A stretch of 64,000 nucleotides of DNA, taken from Chryseobacterium gleum. Its GTDB lineage: Bacteria > Bacteroidota > Bacteroidia > Flavobacteriales > Weeksellaceae. Positions 51,701 through 60,316 of this stretch are shown piece by piece (the stretch's first letter is position 1; every line of letters begins with the position of its first letter). The notes below the pieces were generated by a model. It made no database searches. It saw nothing but the letters and a program-made list of their open reading frames with translations, and was not told the DNA's origin. The DNA is taken from contig NZ_LR134289.1 in the NCBI RefSeq assembly GCF_900636535.1, positions 3,038,001 through 3,102,000 on the forward strand, written 5' to 3'. The translations under genes were made by a program, and so were the position numbers.

Positions 51701-51942
51701 TTGTTAAGCTCAGATCGGTAGTTCTGGAATATGATTTTTCTTCATTACTAAATCCAAAAGGAATGGTAAAAGGTTTTACCGCCAATATTTCTGCCTACAA
51801 TCTGGCGATGTGGAAAAAATCCAAGAACCTTTATTCCGATCCGGACTTCCAGATCAGGTCAGGCAGAAGCGGAGATATTGCTAATGATATTCAGGACCCA
51901 TCCAGCAGATGGTTCGGAATCGGTTTTAATCTTAAGTTTTAA
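48784..51942 (+). CDS. SusC/RagA-family TonB-dependent transporter (pair 2)
   Basis: 1052 residues. A signal peptide ends Y-F-S-A-Q and is followed by the carboxypeptidase-like domain (about 22-90, with T-D-E-N-G-N-F), V-V-I-T-A-L-G-I and the plug (L-F-S-G-Q-V-A-G-L, F-V-I-D-G-V, I-N-V-L-K-G-A-T-A-S-A-L-Y-G-S-R-G-R-Y-G). The barrel closes with G-I-G-F-N-L-K-F. It is transcribed with the following susD and probably with the phospholipase C gene, so I infer uptake of a product released by that enzyme. It differs from pair 1 in having the N-terminal domain. Confidence 0.95.
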   Translation: MKKTLATFAVFLLPLYFSAQEINITGNVKSENGSSVSGVNITDKNTGKTATTDENGNFTISANPKDILEFFAPDFSVYTVEVSSRRQYSVVLKKSNEKQIEGVVITALGIAKKKEKIGYATQEVGTKQFETITTPSIGNLFSGQVAGLNVSNPTGMQQAPQFTLRGNSNLVFVIDGVIVEKEVFQNLDPNNIENINVLKGATASALYGSRGRYGAILITTKNAKKKGFSVEFSQNTMITGGFTNLPKTQTEYGNGSHGKYEFWDGADGGVNDGDMIWGPKFVPGLQIAQWNSPIRDKVTGQVVPWYGAVTGTQYDDKSRYERVPIDWKYHDNLSTFLKPAVINNNNFAISYRNNKDVYRFSGNFMNYDDRVPNSYLQKYGINFSSENHLGDKLIFDTKFNFNQAFTPNIPNYDYNPSGHMYTILIWMGGDVDGKALKNHMWIPGKEGRAQANWNYAWYNNPWFGAEYYKNQNRTNIINAQTGLEYKATQDLSVKGKISIVENHSKTEILSPYSYFNYSAPRSGGYILKDNKTWNLNYDVLATYKKKISDNFDFTINAGGSAFYYKNNNNERSTDGLKIPEVYTFENSIGALKNYTYLKEKLIYSAYSTIDIGLYNTFFINISGRNDWSSTLPKANRSYFYPSASVSAVISNLVKMPESINMLKLSASWAKVAYDFQPYAIRNYYLNNQGITFNGNPTYYYPTTLNVENSLKPEQTKSYELGLSTGFLNNRITLDATYFRTLDYNNILQFPAAESSGFTSQYVNGNEYTTKGFEITLGMVPVKTADFSWKTLINWSTYEQKLTSIYDNMPNYQNIKLGERMDSYYDYTWQKSPDGKVILDANTGMPTRANAPTNLGHFNPDWTFGFNNTFKYKKFTLNIGIDGSIGGVMRSQVIEKMWWGGKHPNSVAYRDLEYANPGTYYFVPDGVNYNPATGLYTPHTKAISFQDWAQNYPYQARVTQDESEEFANVFDRTFVKLRSVVLEYDFSSLLNPKGMVKGFTANISAYNLAMWKKSKNLYSDPDFQIRSGRSGDIANDIQDPSSRWFGIGFNLKF

Positions 51943-51962
51943 CTAATAAGTACATCAAAACA

Positions 51963-53483
51963 ATGAAAAATACAATAAATCATATAAAAGGGCAAAAAGG
52001 TAAAACAGCAAAATGGCTGATGAGGTCTATAGTTGCTGCAGGACTTCTGACATTGGCTTCATGTGAATCCAACCTTGACACCATCAATGAAAATCCTAAT
52101 GACCAGGCCAGCATTGATCCTAAATTTCTTCTAACCTTTGTTGAAAAATATACATTCCAGGTAAATGGGGATAATATGTATGCTTCAAGAATGATGATTG
52201 GTACTGATGGTGAAAATTCATACCAGTATATGAAGTGGAATGATGCTTCTTTTGAAGTCTATACCAAAGGACTTCTGAATACAGGGAAAATGATGCAGGA
52301 AGCAGAGAAAAGAGGAAATAAAAATTATCTGGCCATCGGAAAATTCTTGAGAGCCTATCATTTCTTCAACATCAGCCTAAAAGTCGGAAGTGCTCCCTAT
52401 TCTGAAGCAGCCAAAGGTGAATCCGGGATCACACAGCCTAAATATGATACACAGGAAGCGATCATGGCCGGAATTTTATCGGAATTGAAAGAAGCTAATG
52501 ATCTTATTAATACCAGCGACAAAATTGAAGGGGATATTGTATACAACGGAGATGCCTTAAAGTGGAAAAAACTGATCAACTCCTTCCGTCTGAAAATCCT
52601 GATCACTTTATCTAAAAAAACAACGGTAGGAAGCTATAATATCGCTTCAGAATTTGCTTCAATTGCAGGAAGCCAGTCTCTTATGACCTCCATTTCGGAT
52701 AACGGCGAACTTAAATTTGCTGATGCTGCAGACAGTAGATACACGATGTTTAATAACAGCGGATACGGTTCCAGTTTGTATATGGCAGATTATTTCATTA
52801 ATATGTTTAAAGACAGGCATGACCCTCGTTTGTTCACGTTTGCTGCACAGACTACGGGAGCAAAAGAAGCCGGAAAAGCAATTACAGATTATACAGCATA
52901 TAACGGCGGAAATCCTACTTCGCCTTATTCTGACAATGCAGCCCTGATCACTGCTAAAAATATTTCCAAAGTAAACGATCGTTTCTATAAAGATCCTACC
53001 AATGAGCCCGCTTCTGTATTAAGCTATTCAGAACTTGAGTTTATCCTGGCTGAAGCGGCAGCCCGAGGCTGGATTTCCGGATCTGCGAAAACACATTACG
53101 ATAATGCGATCAAAGCCAGCTTCAGTTTTTATCAGACGTATGTAAAAAATCCGGGACAATATTTCTCAGGCTTTGACGTGAATCAGTACCTTACAACGCC
53201 TTTAGTAGTTTATAACGACGCCGATCCTTTACAGACACAGCTGGAAAAGATCATGACTCAAAAATACATGACTATGTTCCATCAGGCGCAGTGGACTTCT
53301 TATTATGATTATTTAAGAACGGGTTATCCGAATTATCCGTTAAAGTCCGGAGTTGCTGCACCTTTCAGGTTTAGATATCCGCAATCTGAATACAATTATA
53401 ACAGCAGCAATTTAAAAGCCGCATTAGCCTCTCAGTACGGAGGAAATGATAATATCAACTCCAAACCATGGTGGTTACAATAA
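51963..53483 (+). CDS. SusD/RagB-family surface lipoprotein (pair 2)
   Basis: 506 residues. The lipobox (T-L-A-S-C, Cys 34) follows an unusually long basic N-terminus; an internal ATG at 52020 would shorten it. It belongs to the SusD-like group with N-E-N-P-N-D, L-R-A-Y-H-F-F-N-I-S, L-K-W-K-K-L-I-N-S-F-R-L-K-I-L-I-T-L-S, L-S-Y-S-E-L-E-F-I-L-A-E-A-A-A-R-G-W and the Y-N-S-S-N end region. It starts 20 bases after susC. Together they form the substrate-capture and import complex next to a secreted phospholipase C. Confidence 0.95.
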   Translation: MKNTINHIKGQKGKTAKWLMRSIVAAGLLTLASCESNLDTINENPNDQASIDPKFLLTFVEKYTFQVNGDNMYASRMMIGTDGENSYQYMKWNDASFEVYTKGLLNTGKMMQEAEKRGNKNYLAIGKFLRAYHFFNISLKVGSAPYSEAAKGESGITQPKYDTQEAIMAGILSELKEANDLINTSDKIEGDIVYNGDALKWKKLINSFRLKILITLSKKTTVGSYNIASEFASIAGSQSLMTSISDNGELKFADAADSRYTMFNNSGYGSSLYMADYFINMFKDRHDPRLFTFAAQTTGAKEAGKAITDYTAYNGGNPTSPYSDNAALITAKNISKVNDRFYKDPTNEPASVLSYSELEFILAEAAARGWISGSAKTHYDNAIKASFSFYQTYVKNPGQYFSGFDVNQYLTTPLVVYNDADPLQTQLEKIMTQKYMTMFHQAQWTSYYDYLRTGYPNYPLKSGVAAPFRFRYPQSEYNYNSSNLKAALASQYGGNDNINSKPWWLQ

Positions 53484-53509
53484 AAATCTGATTATTTTTA
53501 TATAAAAAC

Positions 53510-53550
53510 AAAGAAATCGCAGGAAAATCCTATTAACTTGCGGTTTCTTT
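53510..53550 (+). other. Intercistronic hairpin between susD and phospholipase C
   Basis: A 12-bp stem with one G-U pair (53510-53521 with 53539-53550) and a 17-base loop. There is no T run, so it may tune mRNA stability or partial read-through rather than stop transcription. Confidence 0.5.
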
Positions 53551-53566
53551 CTTATTACGATTGAAC

Positions 53567-55912
53567 ATGAACAGAAGAGAATTTTTAGAGAAATCAAGTC
53601 TTTTATTAGCAGGTTTAGGAACTTCAGGCGTACTGCATCCTTCCATTTTAAAAGCTTTAGCCATTGAACCGGCTGCCCAGTCTACATTTTATGATGCAGA
53701 ACATGTCGTAATCCTGATGCAGGAAAACCGTTCTTTTGACCATGCTTTTGGTGCTCTTAAAGGAGTAAGAGGCTTTTTAGATAAAAGAGCTTTTATAAAG
53801 CAGGACGGACATCCTGTTTTCTTTCAAAAGAATGACAATGGAAAATATGCATCTCCTGCCCGCCTGGATTTAAGAAATACAAAATCTACCTGGATGAGCT
53901 CATTGCCTCATTCATGGGCAGATCAGCAAAAGGCTCTTAATAAAGGAAAATTTGACCAGTGGCTTCAGGCCAAAGCTTCAGGCAATAAAGATTATAAAAA
54001 TATTCCACTGACATTAGGCTATTACAACCGTGAGGACCTTCCGTTTTATTATCAGCTTGCGGACGCATTTACCATATTCGACCAGTATTTCTGTTCTTCC
54101 CTTACCGGAACAACTCCGAACAGACTATTCCTTTGGTCGGGAACATTGAGAGAACAGCAAAACGGAAAAGTAAAGGCTAATGTTGTCAATGAAAATATTG
54201 ATTACGATAAAGCGAGACAGGCCAAATGGAAAACTTTCCCGGAGATTCTGGAACAACAGAATGTTTCGTGGAGAATTTATCAGAATGAAATCAGCCTTCC
54301 AAAAGGAATGTCCGGAGAACAGGAAGCCTGGCTGAGTAATTTTACAGATAATCCTATTGAATGGTTTTCAAAATTCAATGTTAAGTTTTCAAAAGGATAT
54401 TATGAAAATATTCCCAATATCATAACCTATCTGAAAAAGGAAATTGAAAAAAATCCTGATCAGAAAAAACGACTGGAGGCCATGCTGGCTGAAGTTCAGG
54501 AAGATCAGGTGAAGTACCATCCTGATAATTATTCAAAACTTTCAGAAGAAGAGAAAAACCTTCACGAAAAAGCTTTCACCACCAATGTAAATGATCCTGA
54601 TTACTGGAAACTGGAAATCGGAAAAGATGAAAACGGAGAAAGACTTGTGGTTCCGGAAGGTGATGTATTGTTTCAGTTCCGTAAAGATGTGGAAGAGAAA
54701 AAGCTTCCGCTGGTTTCATGGCTGGTAGCTCCGGAACATTTTTCAGACCATCCGGGATCACCGTGGTATGGAGCATGGTATATTTCCGAGGTTTTGAATA
54801 TTCTGACCAAAGATCCTGAAACCTGGAAAAAAACAATATTTATCATCAATTATGATGAAAACGACGGCTACTTTGATCATGTGCTGCCTTTTGCCCCTCC
54901 GATGAATCCAAGCCAGCCCGTTGATATGAACGGAAAAGAAGGCGTGGAATATGTAGACAAATCCCAGGAATACATGTCTGATCCAACTTTAAAAAATTAT
55001 GAAAAAATTGAAGGAACTGTAGGATTGGGCTACAGGGTTCCCATGATCATTGCTTCCCCATGGACAAAAGGTGGTTTTGTTAATTCCGAAGTATCAGACC
55101 ACACTTCAGTATTACAGTTCCTGGAGAAATTCATCATGAAAAAATTCAAGAAGAATGTTCATGTTGAGAATATCAGTGACTGGAGAAGAGCGATATGTGG
55201 AGATCTTACATCAGCTTTCAATTCTTCCAGTGTAAAAGCACCACAGATGGATTATCTGAATCAGAAAGATTATGCTAAAACCATTAATGCTGCCAAAAAT
55301 AAACCGGTTCCCAACCTGAAATGGTATTCTGAAAATGAACTGAATGAGAACCTACTTGACATTCAGGAAAGAGGCCTGAAGCCATCCAATCCTTTACCTT
55401 ATCATTTCCATGTCAATTTGGAAGGGGAAAAGATCAAAATGTCCAATTTAAAAGAGAATGGAGTTCCTTTGCTTATTTATGACAGGACTCAGTTCAACAA
55501 TAACAATTATCATTTTTCATATGCCTTATATTCCAGACAGACACTATCCCATGCTGTACATTCAGGAGCGTATGATTACGAAATTTTCGGTCCCAATGGT
55601 TTTTTCAGGAAGTTTAGAGGAGATAATAATCCGGAAACAGAGGTGATTTTAACAAATACAACTTCAAAAAATCAGATTGAACTGACCATCAGAACTCATC
55701 AAAATAAAAATTTTTCTATAACCGTGGAAGATCTGTATAGAAAAACGAAGAAATCCATTGCTTTACAAAAAACGGAAGAAAAAATTATTATAGATCTTGA
55801 TAAATATAAGGGCTGGTATGACCTGAAAATCAAATTAAACGATCATCTGTGGCATTTTGCCGGAAGAATAGAAACCGGAAAAGTTTCCGTTTCTGATCCG
55901 CACTGGGCCTAA
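53567..55912 (+). CDS. Tat-exported phosphocholine-specific phospholipase C
   Basis: 781 residues from ATG 53567. A twin-arginine signal (N-R-R-E-F-L-E-K-S) directs folded export. The phosphoesterase core has I-L-M-Q-E-N-R-S-F-D-H (E53-H59), F-C-S-S-L-T-G-T-T-P-N-R (the Thr nucleophile region), and Y-D-E-N-D-G-Y-F-D-H-V; two C-terminal beta domains of the DUF756 type follow (about 600-780). These enzymes release phosphocholine from phosphatidylcholine or sphingomyelin and, in many bacteria, are induced by phosphate starvation. It is 84 bases after susD of pair 2 with only a hairpin between. Confidence 0.92.
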   Translation: MNRREFLEKSSLLLAGLGTSGVLHPSILKALAIEPAAQSTFYDAEHVVILMQENRSFDHAFGALKGVRGFLDKRAFIKQDGHPVFFQKNDNGKYASPARLDLRNTKSTWMSSLPHSWADQQKALNKGKFDQWLQAKASGNKDYKNIPLTLGYYNREDLPFYYQLADAFTIFDQYFCSSLTGTTPNRLFLWSGTLREQQNGKVKANVVNENIDYDKARQAKWKTFPEILEQQNVSWRIYQNEISLPKGMSGEQEAWLSNFTDNPIEWFSKFNVKFSKGYYENIPNIITYLKKEIEKNPDQKKRLEAMLAEVQEDQVKYHPDNYSKLSEEEKNLHEKAFTTNVNDPDYWKLEIGKDENGERLVVPEGDVLFQFRKDVEEKKLPLVSWLVAPEHFSDHPGSPWYGAWYISEVLNILTKDPETWKKTIFIINYDENDGYFDHVLPFAPPMNPSQPVDMNGKEGVEYVDKSQEYMSDPTLKNYEKIEGTVGLGYRVPMIIASPWTKGGFVNSEVSDHTSVLQFLEKFIMKKFKKNVHVENISDWRRAICGDLTSAFNSSSVKAPQMDYLNQKDYAKTINAAKNKPVPNLKWYSENELNENLLDIQERGLKPSNPLPYHFHVNLEGEKIKMSNLKENGVPLLIYDRTQFNNNNYHFSYALYSRQTLSHAVHSGAYDYEIFGPNGFFRKFRGDNNPETEVILTNTTSKNQIELTIRTHQNKNFSITVEDLYRKTKKSIALQKTEEKIIIDLDKYKGWYDLKIKLNDHLWHFAGRIETGKVSVSDPHWA

Positions 55913-55932
55913 AAAATGCTTATAATACCAAC

Positions 55933-55966
55933 AAAATCCTGCACAAAATTGTGCAGGATTTTTTTT
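55933..55966 (+). terminator. Terminator after phospholipase C
   Basis: A 12-bp perfect stem (55933-55944 with 55951-55962) is followed by T residues. Confidence 0.88.
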
Positions 55967-56086
55967 GAGTTATTTCCACATATAATGCATTACATATGAT
56001 AAATAAATACTTATATAAAAAATGTGGTATATTTTTTTCACCGTACCCTGAATTTTATTATCTTCACTTAACTAATTAACAGTGTC

Positions 56087-56665
56087 ATGAAAAAATTAAA
56101 TTTAACTATTGCAGCGTCTTTATTTGCGCTTGCTCTATCAGGGAATCTGAGCGCACAGGATACCAATACAGATACCCATACCGTTACAGTGTCTATTCCT
56201 GAAGTGGCCCTGGTAGATATTGAACCTGCTGCTACAAAAAACATTACTCTAGGCTTTACAGCACCTACAGAAGCCGGGAATCCCATCATTCCTGCTGCAG
56301 CCAACACAACGTTATGGCTTAATTACTCTTCCATCAAATCTGTTGCAGACCCTACCCGTAATGTAAGTGTGAAAATGAATGCTATCATTCCGGGAGTTGA
56401 TATCCATGTAACTGCTGCTGCAGCTACCGGATCAGGTGCTGGAACGTTGGGAACATCAGCAGGTCTGCTAACCTTAAGCGCGGCTGACCAGACTATCATT
56501 TCCGGAATTGGAAGTGCTTATACAGGGAATGGTGCCAACAACGGACATAATCTTACTTATGCACTAGCTGCAGGAAGCGGCCCCGGGGGAGTAGCTGCCT
56601 ACGCAGATTTGCAGGCAACAGCCACTGTAGTAGCCACCGTTACCTATACAATATCAGATAATTAG
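56087..56665 (+). CDS. Small secreted beta-rich protein, putative fibre subunit 1
   Basis: 192 residues, with a signal peptide ending N-L-S-A-Q. The mature chain is Ala/Thr/Gly-rich with few charges: an N-terminal alternating strand T-V-T-V-S-I-P-E-V-A-L-V-D-I-E-P-A, F-T-A-P-T-E-A-G-N, I-I-S-G-I-G-S-A-Y-T-G-N-G-A-N-N-G-H, and a final strand V-T-Y-T-I-S-D-N. It is homologous to the gene at 60313. The composition resembles DUF4402/WxL-like or pilus-subunit beta-sandwiches. It opens the cluster and is separated from the chaperone-like gene by an attenuator-like hairpin, so it may be the most abundant product. Confidence 0.7.
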   Translation: MKKLNLTIAASLFALALSGNLSAQDTNTDTHTVTVSIPEVALVDIEPAATKNITLGFTAPTEAGNPIIPAAANTTLWLNYSSIKSVADPTRNVSVKMNAIIPGVDIHVTAAAATGSGAGTLGTSAGLLTLSAADQTIISGIGSAYTGNGANNGHNLTYALAAGSGPGGVAAYADLQATATVVATVTYTISDN

Positions 56666-56693
56666 AATTTAAACAAAGATTCTTTTTTCATCC

Positions 56694-56732
56694 AAAACAA
56701 GAAGAAGTTGTTATCAATTTCTTCCTGGTTTT
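56694..56732 (+). terminator. Attenuator-like hairpin between subunit 1 and the chaperone-like gene
   Basis: AAGAAGAAGTTG (56699-56710) pairs with CAATTTCTTCCT (56715-56726) with two weak positions, extended by AAAAC/GTTTT; a short T run follows. Confidence 0.5.
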
Positions 56733-56769
56733 GTATTACTATGATTTAACTCCAAACTTTATTTTATAT

Positions 56770-57570
56770 ATGATAAAGCGTATTCTTATTTTGATCACCC
56801 TGATTTTGCAGTTCGGTTTTTTACATGCCGGCATTGTGATTCTCAACGGGCTTACGCATTCTTACAAAATAGAAAACGGAAAGGTCTACAAAGGGAAAAT
56901 TGCCATCGAAAATACAAGCAGCAATCCTCAGAGTGTAAAATTATTTTTACAGGATTATACCTACCATGCTGACGGAACGATTAACTATACAGCATTACGT
57001 ACCAATAGACGCAGTAACGGGGAGTGGCTGAAGCTCAATACCAATCTGGTTACTTTAAAAGGTAAGGAAAAAACTGAGGTATTTTATGAAATAACAGTTC
57101 CCAATGAAGCAATGGATCCGGGAAGTTATTGGAGTGTTATCATGGTGGAACCTGTAGAGGAGATAAAACCCAGCGACAAAAAGCCTGGTGTAAGTATTAC
57201 CTCAGTTATACGATATGCCATTCAGGTCATTACAGACATTGAAACGGAAAAGGCCAAACCGGACCTTAAATTTGAAAGTGTAAAAGTAGAAAAACAGGAA
57301 GGAAAGAAAACTGTAAAGATCGCTATTGCCAATAATGGCAATCTGTATTGTAAACCTACGGCAGCCATTGAAATCTATAATCGTAAGACAGGTGAAAAAG
57401 TGGGGACGTATACAAGTTTAACGATGGGACTGCTACCGGATACTTCCAAAACATTTTATATTGATATCAATACCGTACCACCAGATAAGTACAGAGCCGC
57501 CATAATAGCCACAGATGAAGAGGAAAATGCATTTGCGCTGAATGTGGAATTAGAAGTAAAAAATGATTAA
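56770..57570 (+). CDS. Secreted two-Ig-domain protein resembling a pilus chaperone
   Basis: 266 residues from ATG 56770. A signal peptide ends F-L-H-A. The first domain (about 20-130) has alternating strands with K-I-A-I-E-N-T-S-S-N-P-Q-S-V-K-L and Y-E-I-T-V-P-N-E-A-M-D-P-G-S-Y-W-S-V-I-M-V-E-P (read in parts), then V-I-R-Y-A-I-Q-V-I-T, and a second domain (about 150-266) starts V-K-I-A-I-A-N-N-G-N-L-Y. Pilus chaperones and the DUF916-type WxL partner proteins have this two-domain form. It overlaps the usher-like gene by eight bases. Identity as a chaperone is inferred from fold and context. Confidence 0.6.
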   Translation: MIKRILILITLILQFGFLHAGIVILNGLTHSYKIENGKVYKGKIAIENTSSNPQSVKLFLQDYTYHADGTINYTALRTNRRSNGEWLKLNTNLVTLKGKEKTEVFYEITVPNEAMDPGSYWSVIMVEPVEEIKPSDKKPGVSITSVIRYAIQVITDIETEKAKPDLKFESVKVEKQEGKKTVKIAIANNGNLYCKPTAAIEIYNRKTGEKVGTYTSLTMGLLPDTSKTFYIDINTVPPDKYRAAIIATDEEENAFALNVELEVKND

Positions 57571-60316
57571 AACTTGGACATTATTTATTATCATATTATT
57601 ATTCCCGGTATTTATTTTTTCTCAACAGCAATCCAACCGATTGACCAGTAAAAAAGATAGTTTAATGCCGGGGATGTCCACTTCTATTCCTTTTACATTA
57701 GAAAATAATTCGGCAGAGAGCAGGACTTATGATATTTCAGTCAGCACATCAAGTTCTTCAATACATCCTATTTTAGCTAAAGGTGAATTTCAGCTTAGTC
57801 CTTATGAAACATCAGCCTATCTGGTTCCATTACGTATCGGTACAGAAACAGGACAAGGTTCTTATTCTGTAACATTAGATATTACTGATCGTAACAGCGG
57901 AATATCTTTTATAAAAACTTCAGAAATCTCAGTTTCCGGAAACAGGAATCTTTTGGTCACCATTCTGGATGCCCCTGAGTTTATAAGAGCAGGAGAAACC
58001 ATCAAAGCCTCTTTCCTTTTAAAAAATAATGGTAATGTAACGGAAAGCATTGTACTTGACAGCAAGAATGCAGTTATTGACCATGATTCACCAATCATAC
58101 TATCTCCCAATGAATCAAAAACCGTCAGTATTCACAAAGTCACAAGCCCGGATCTTGTTCAGAATGAAATTCAAAACCTAAATCTTTCGGTTCATCCAAA
58201 GGGAAACCCCAAAGAAAGCCAGGATTACTATTCAAGTACCCAGGTTATCTCGGTAAAGCCCACTGAAAAAGATATTTATCACAGGCTGCCGGTTGCTTTT
58301 TCTTTATCCTTTATCGGGATGCAGAATTTGGGAGTTTATCATGATGGTTTTCAGGGCGAAATTTATGGTAAAGGAACTCTTGATAAAGACAATAAAAATC
58401 AGGTTGAATTCAGGGCTGTCACTCACAATCCTGTAGAACTTAACACTTTTACCCAATATGAGGAGTATTTTGTGAATTATAAACGAGATAATTTTTTTCT
58501 TCATCTCGGTGATAAAACCTATTCTTCATCTTATCTCACAGAATTTGCAAGATACGGACGCGGGGCAGAAATCCGTTATGATCTTAATAAAGTAAGTTTT
58601 GGCGGGTTTTATAATCATCCCAGATTCTTCAGAGATATAAAAGATGAATTGAATATCTATTCAGCCTTCAGGATCAGGAAAGAGTCTGAAATTTCTGTAG
58701 GATATCTCTATAAAACACCGAGAAAAGATGAAATAAGGTACGGTGAGGTAAGACTTGATTCTGACGCTCATCTCCCCTACGCAAAAGGAAAATTTAAAAT
58801 TTCTAAAAACATCAGCCTGTCCGGAGAATTAGCTTACAGTACAACACAGAAAACGGATGGAACAGCTTATTTGCTTCAGGCAGAAGCCGCTTTCAAGAAG
58901 TTAAACGGAAGTTTAATATATATGAGAGCCAGTCCGGATTTTGCCGGATATTTTACCAATACAAATACCTTTAATGGAAATGTGTATTACAATATCACCA
59001 AAAAAATCAGTGTATTCGCCAACTATATGCAGGATGCAAAAAACTTTCAACGGGATACCCTGTTGCTGGCAGCACCTTACAGAAAGTATTTTCAATATGG
59101 TATACAGTACAGATATCTGCCCAACGGTTTTATTATTTTTAATAATGGCCATCAGACGTATAAAGACCGTTTGGAGCCCAAACAGTTTGACTATTATGAG
59201 CGTTATTTCAAAGTGAGTATCAATCAGCAGATCGGAGTTTTCCAGATCAATCTGGATGGACAGTTTGGTAAAACTGATAATTATCTGACAGGGTTCAGCG
59301 GTAATTCCACTTTTTATTCTGCCAATTTCTCATTTCAAAAATTCAGAACCTCTTTTAACATCTTCGGGAGTTACGCCATCAGCTCAAGGTATCAGCTTCA
59401 GAATCAAAAAAACCTTTATTACGGAGCAAGGATATTTAGCCGGTTTTCTGATAAGACCAGTTTAAGTGTTTTTTATCAGAACAATTATATGCCGGAGGAA
59501 TATTTTAAAGACAGGAATCTTTTTGAGCTTCTTTTTCACCAGCAGCTATTTCCTGGAAATGAACTTGATCTGTCAGGAAGATATTCATTACAAAGAGGAG
59601 AAATCGGAGATAAAGATTTTATATTTTCGATGCGTTATACATGGCGTCCTAATATTCCGGTGCAAAAAACAGCTGAATATACTTCGCTGACTGGCAATGT
59701 TGCCAATCTGGGGGTTAAAAAGACAGATGGAGTCAGATTAATGCTTGGAAGTTATCTGTCGGTTACGGATAAGGATGGAAATTATATATTTAAAAATGTT
59801 ATTCCGGGTGATTATTTTTTAGAAATAGACCGTTCAACTACAGAAATCAATGATATTCCCACTCAAACATTTCCGGCTCCTCTATCACTCATCAATAAGG
59901 AGAATATTTTTAATTTCGGGATAACAACTGCAGCCAATGTTCAGGGGTATGTCAGATTCCTGGAAACGGGAGAAAAGGATCAGTTAGACATTGAACAGCT
60001 GCAATCAGGAAAAGGAAAGAGAAAAAGAGAAAGTATTATTGTAGAAACCAGTAATAACGACCAGACTTTCCGCAAGGTATGCTATATAGGAGAAGAGTTT
60101 GACTTCACTTATCTCCGGCCTGGAGACTGGACTGTTAAGGTTTATCGTAATGGGCTGGATAAACGTTTTAAAATCTCTACAGACAAATTTATGTTTACTT
60201 TAAAACCTTCGGAAACAAAGAAAATAACGATCAATGTTGTCAAGCATCAGTTAGAAATCAAATATCAGCAGGAATCCCTGAAAGTAGGATATAATGAAAT
60301 AAAAAAGAAAAAATGA
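57563..60316 (+). CDS. Large outer-membrane protein resembling an usher
   Basis: 917 residues with a signal peptide ending F-S-Q. Residues 25-230 are two Ig-like/NEW3-type domains (I-P-F-T-L-E-N-N-S-A-E-S-R-T, F-L-L-K-N-N-G-N-V-T-E-S). A region of amphipathic beta strands (about 245-690) is consistent with an outer-membrane barrel, with many Y/F-girdled strands and short loops. Two C-terminal Ig-like modules follow (about 700-790 with V-T-D-K-D-G-N-Y-I-F and P-G-D-Y-F-L-E-I; about 795-905 with R-P-G-D-W-T-V-K-V). Ushers of chaperone-usher pili share the barrel plus C-terminal plug layout. It overlaps neighbours on both sides by 8 and 4 bases. Confidence 0.6.
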   Translation: MIKTWTLFIIILLFPVFIFSQQQSNRLTSKKDSLMPGMSTSIPFTLENNSAESRTYDISVSTSSSSIHPILAKGEFQLSPYETSAYLVPLRIGTETGQGSYSVTLDITDRNSGISFIKTSEISVSGNRNLLVTILDAPEFIRAGETIKASFLLKNNGNVTESIVLDSKNAVIDHDSPIILSPNESKTVSIHKVTSPDLVQNEIQNLNLSVHPKGNPKESQDYYSSTQVISVKPTEKDIYHRLPVAFSLSFIGMQNLGVYHDGFQGEIYGKGTLDKDNKNQVEFRAVTHNPVELNTFTQYEEYFVNYKRDNFFLHLGDKTYSSSYLTEFARYGRGAEIRYDLNKVSFGGFYNHPRFFRDIKDELNIYSAFRIRKESEISVGYLYKTPRKDEIRYGEVRLDSDAHLPYAKGKFKISKNISLSGELAYSTTQKTDGTAYLLQAEAAFKKLNGSLIYMRASPDFAGYFTNTNTFNGNVYYNITKKISVFANYMQDAKNFQRDTLLLAAPYRKYFQYGIQYRYLPNGFIIFNNGHQTYKDRLEPKQFDYYERYFKVSINQQIGVFQINLDGQFGKTDNYLTGFSGNSTFYSANFSFQKFRTSFNIFGSYAISSRYQLQNQKNLYYGARIFSRFSDKTSLSVFYQNNYMPEEYFKDRNLFELLFHQQLFPGNELDLSGRYSLQRGEIGDKDFIFSMRYTWRPNIPVQKTAEYTSLTGNVANLGVKKTDGVRLMLGSYLSVTDKDGNYIFKNVIPGDYFLEIDRSTTEINDIPTQTFPAPLSLINKENIFNFGITTAANVQGYVRFLETGEKDQLDIEQLQSGKGKRKRESIIVETSNNDQTFRKVCYIGEEFDFTYLRPGDWTVKVYRNGLDKRFKISTDKFMFTLKPSETKKITINVVKHQLEIKYQQESLKVGYNEIKKKK

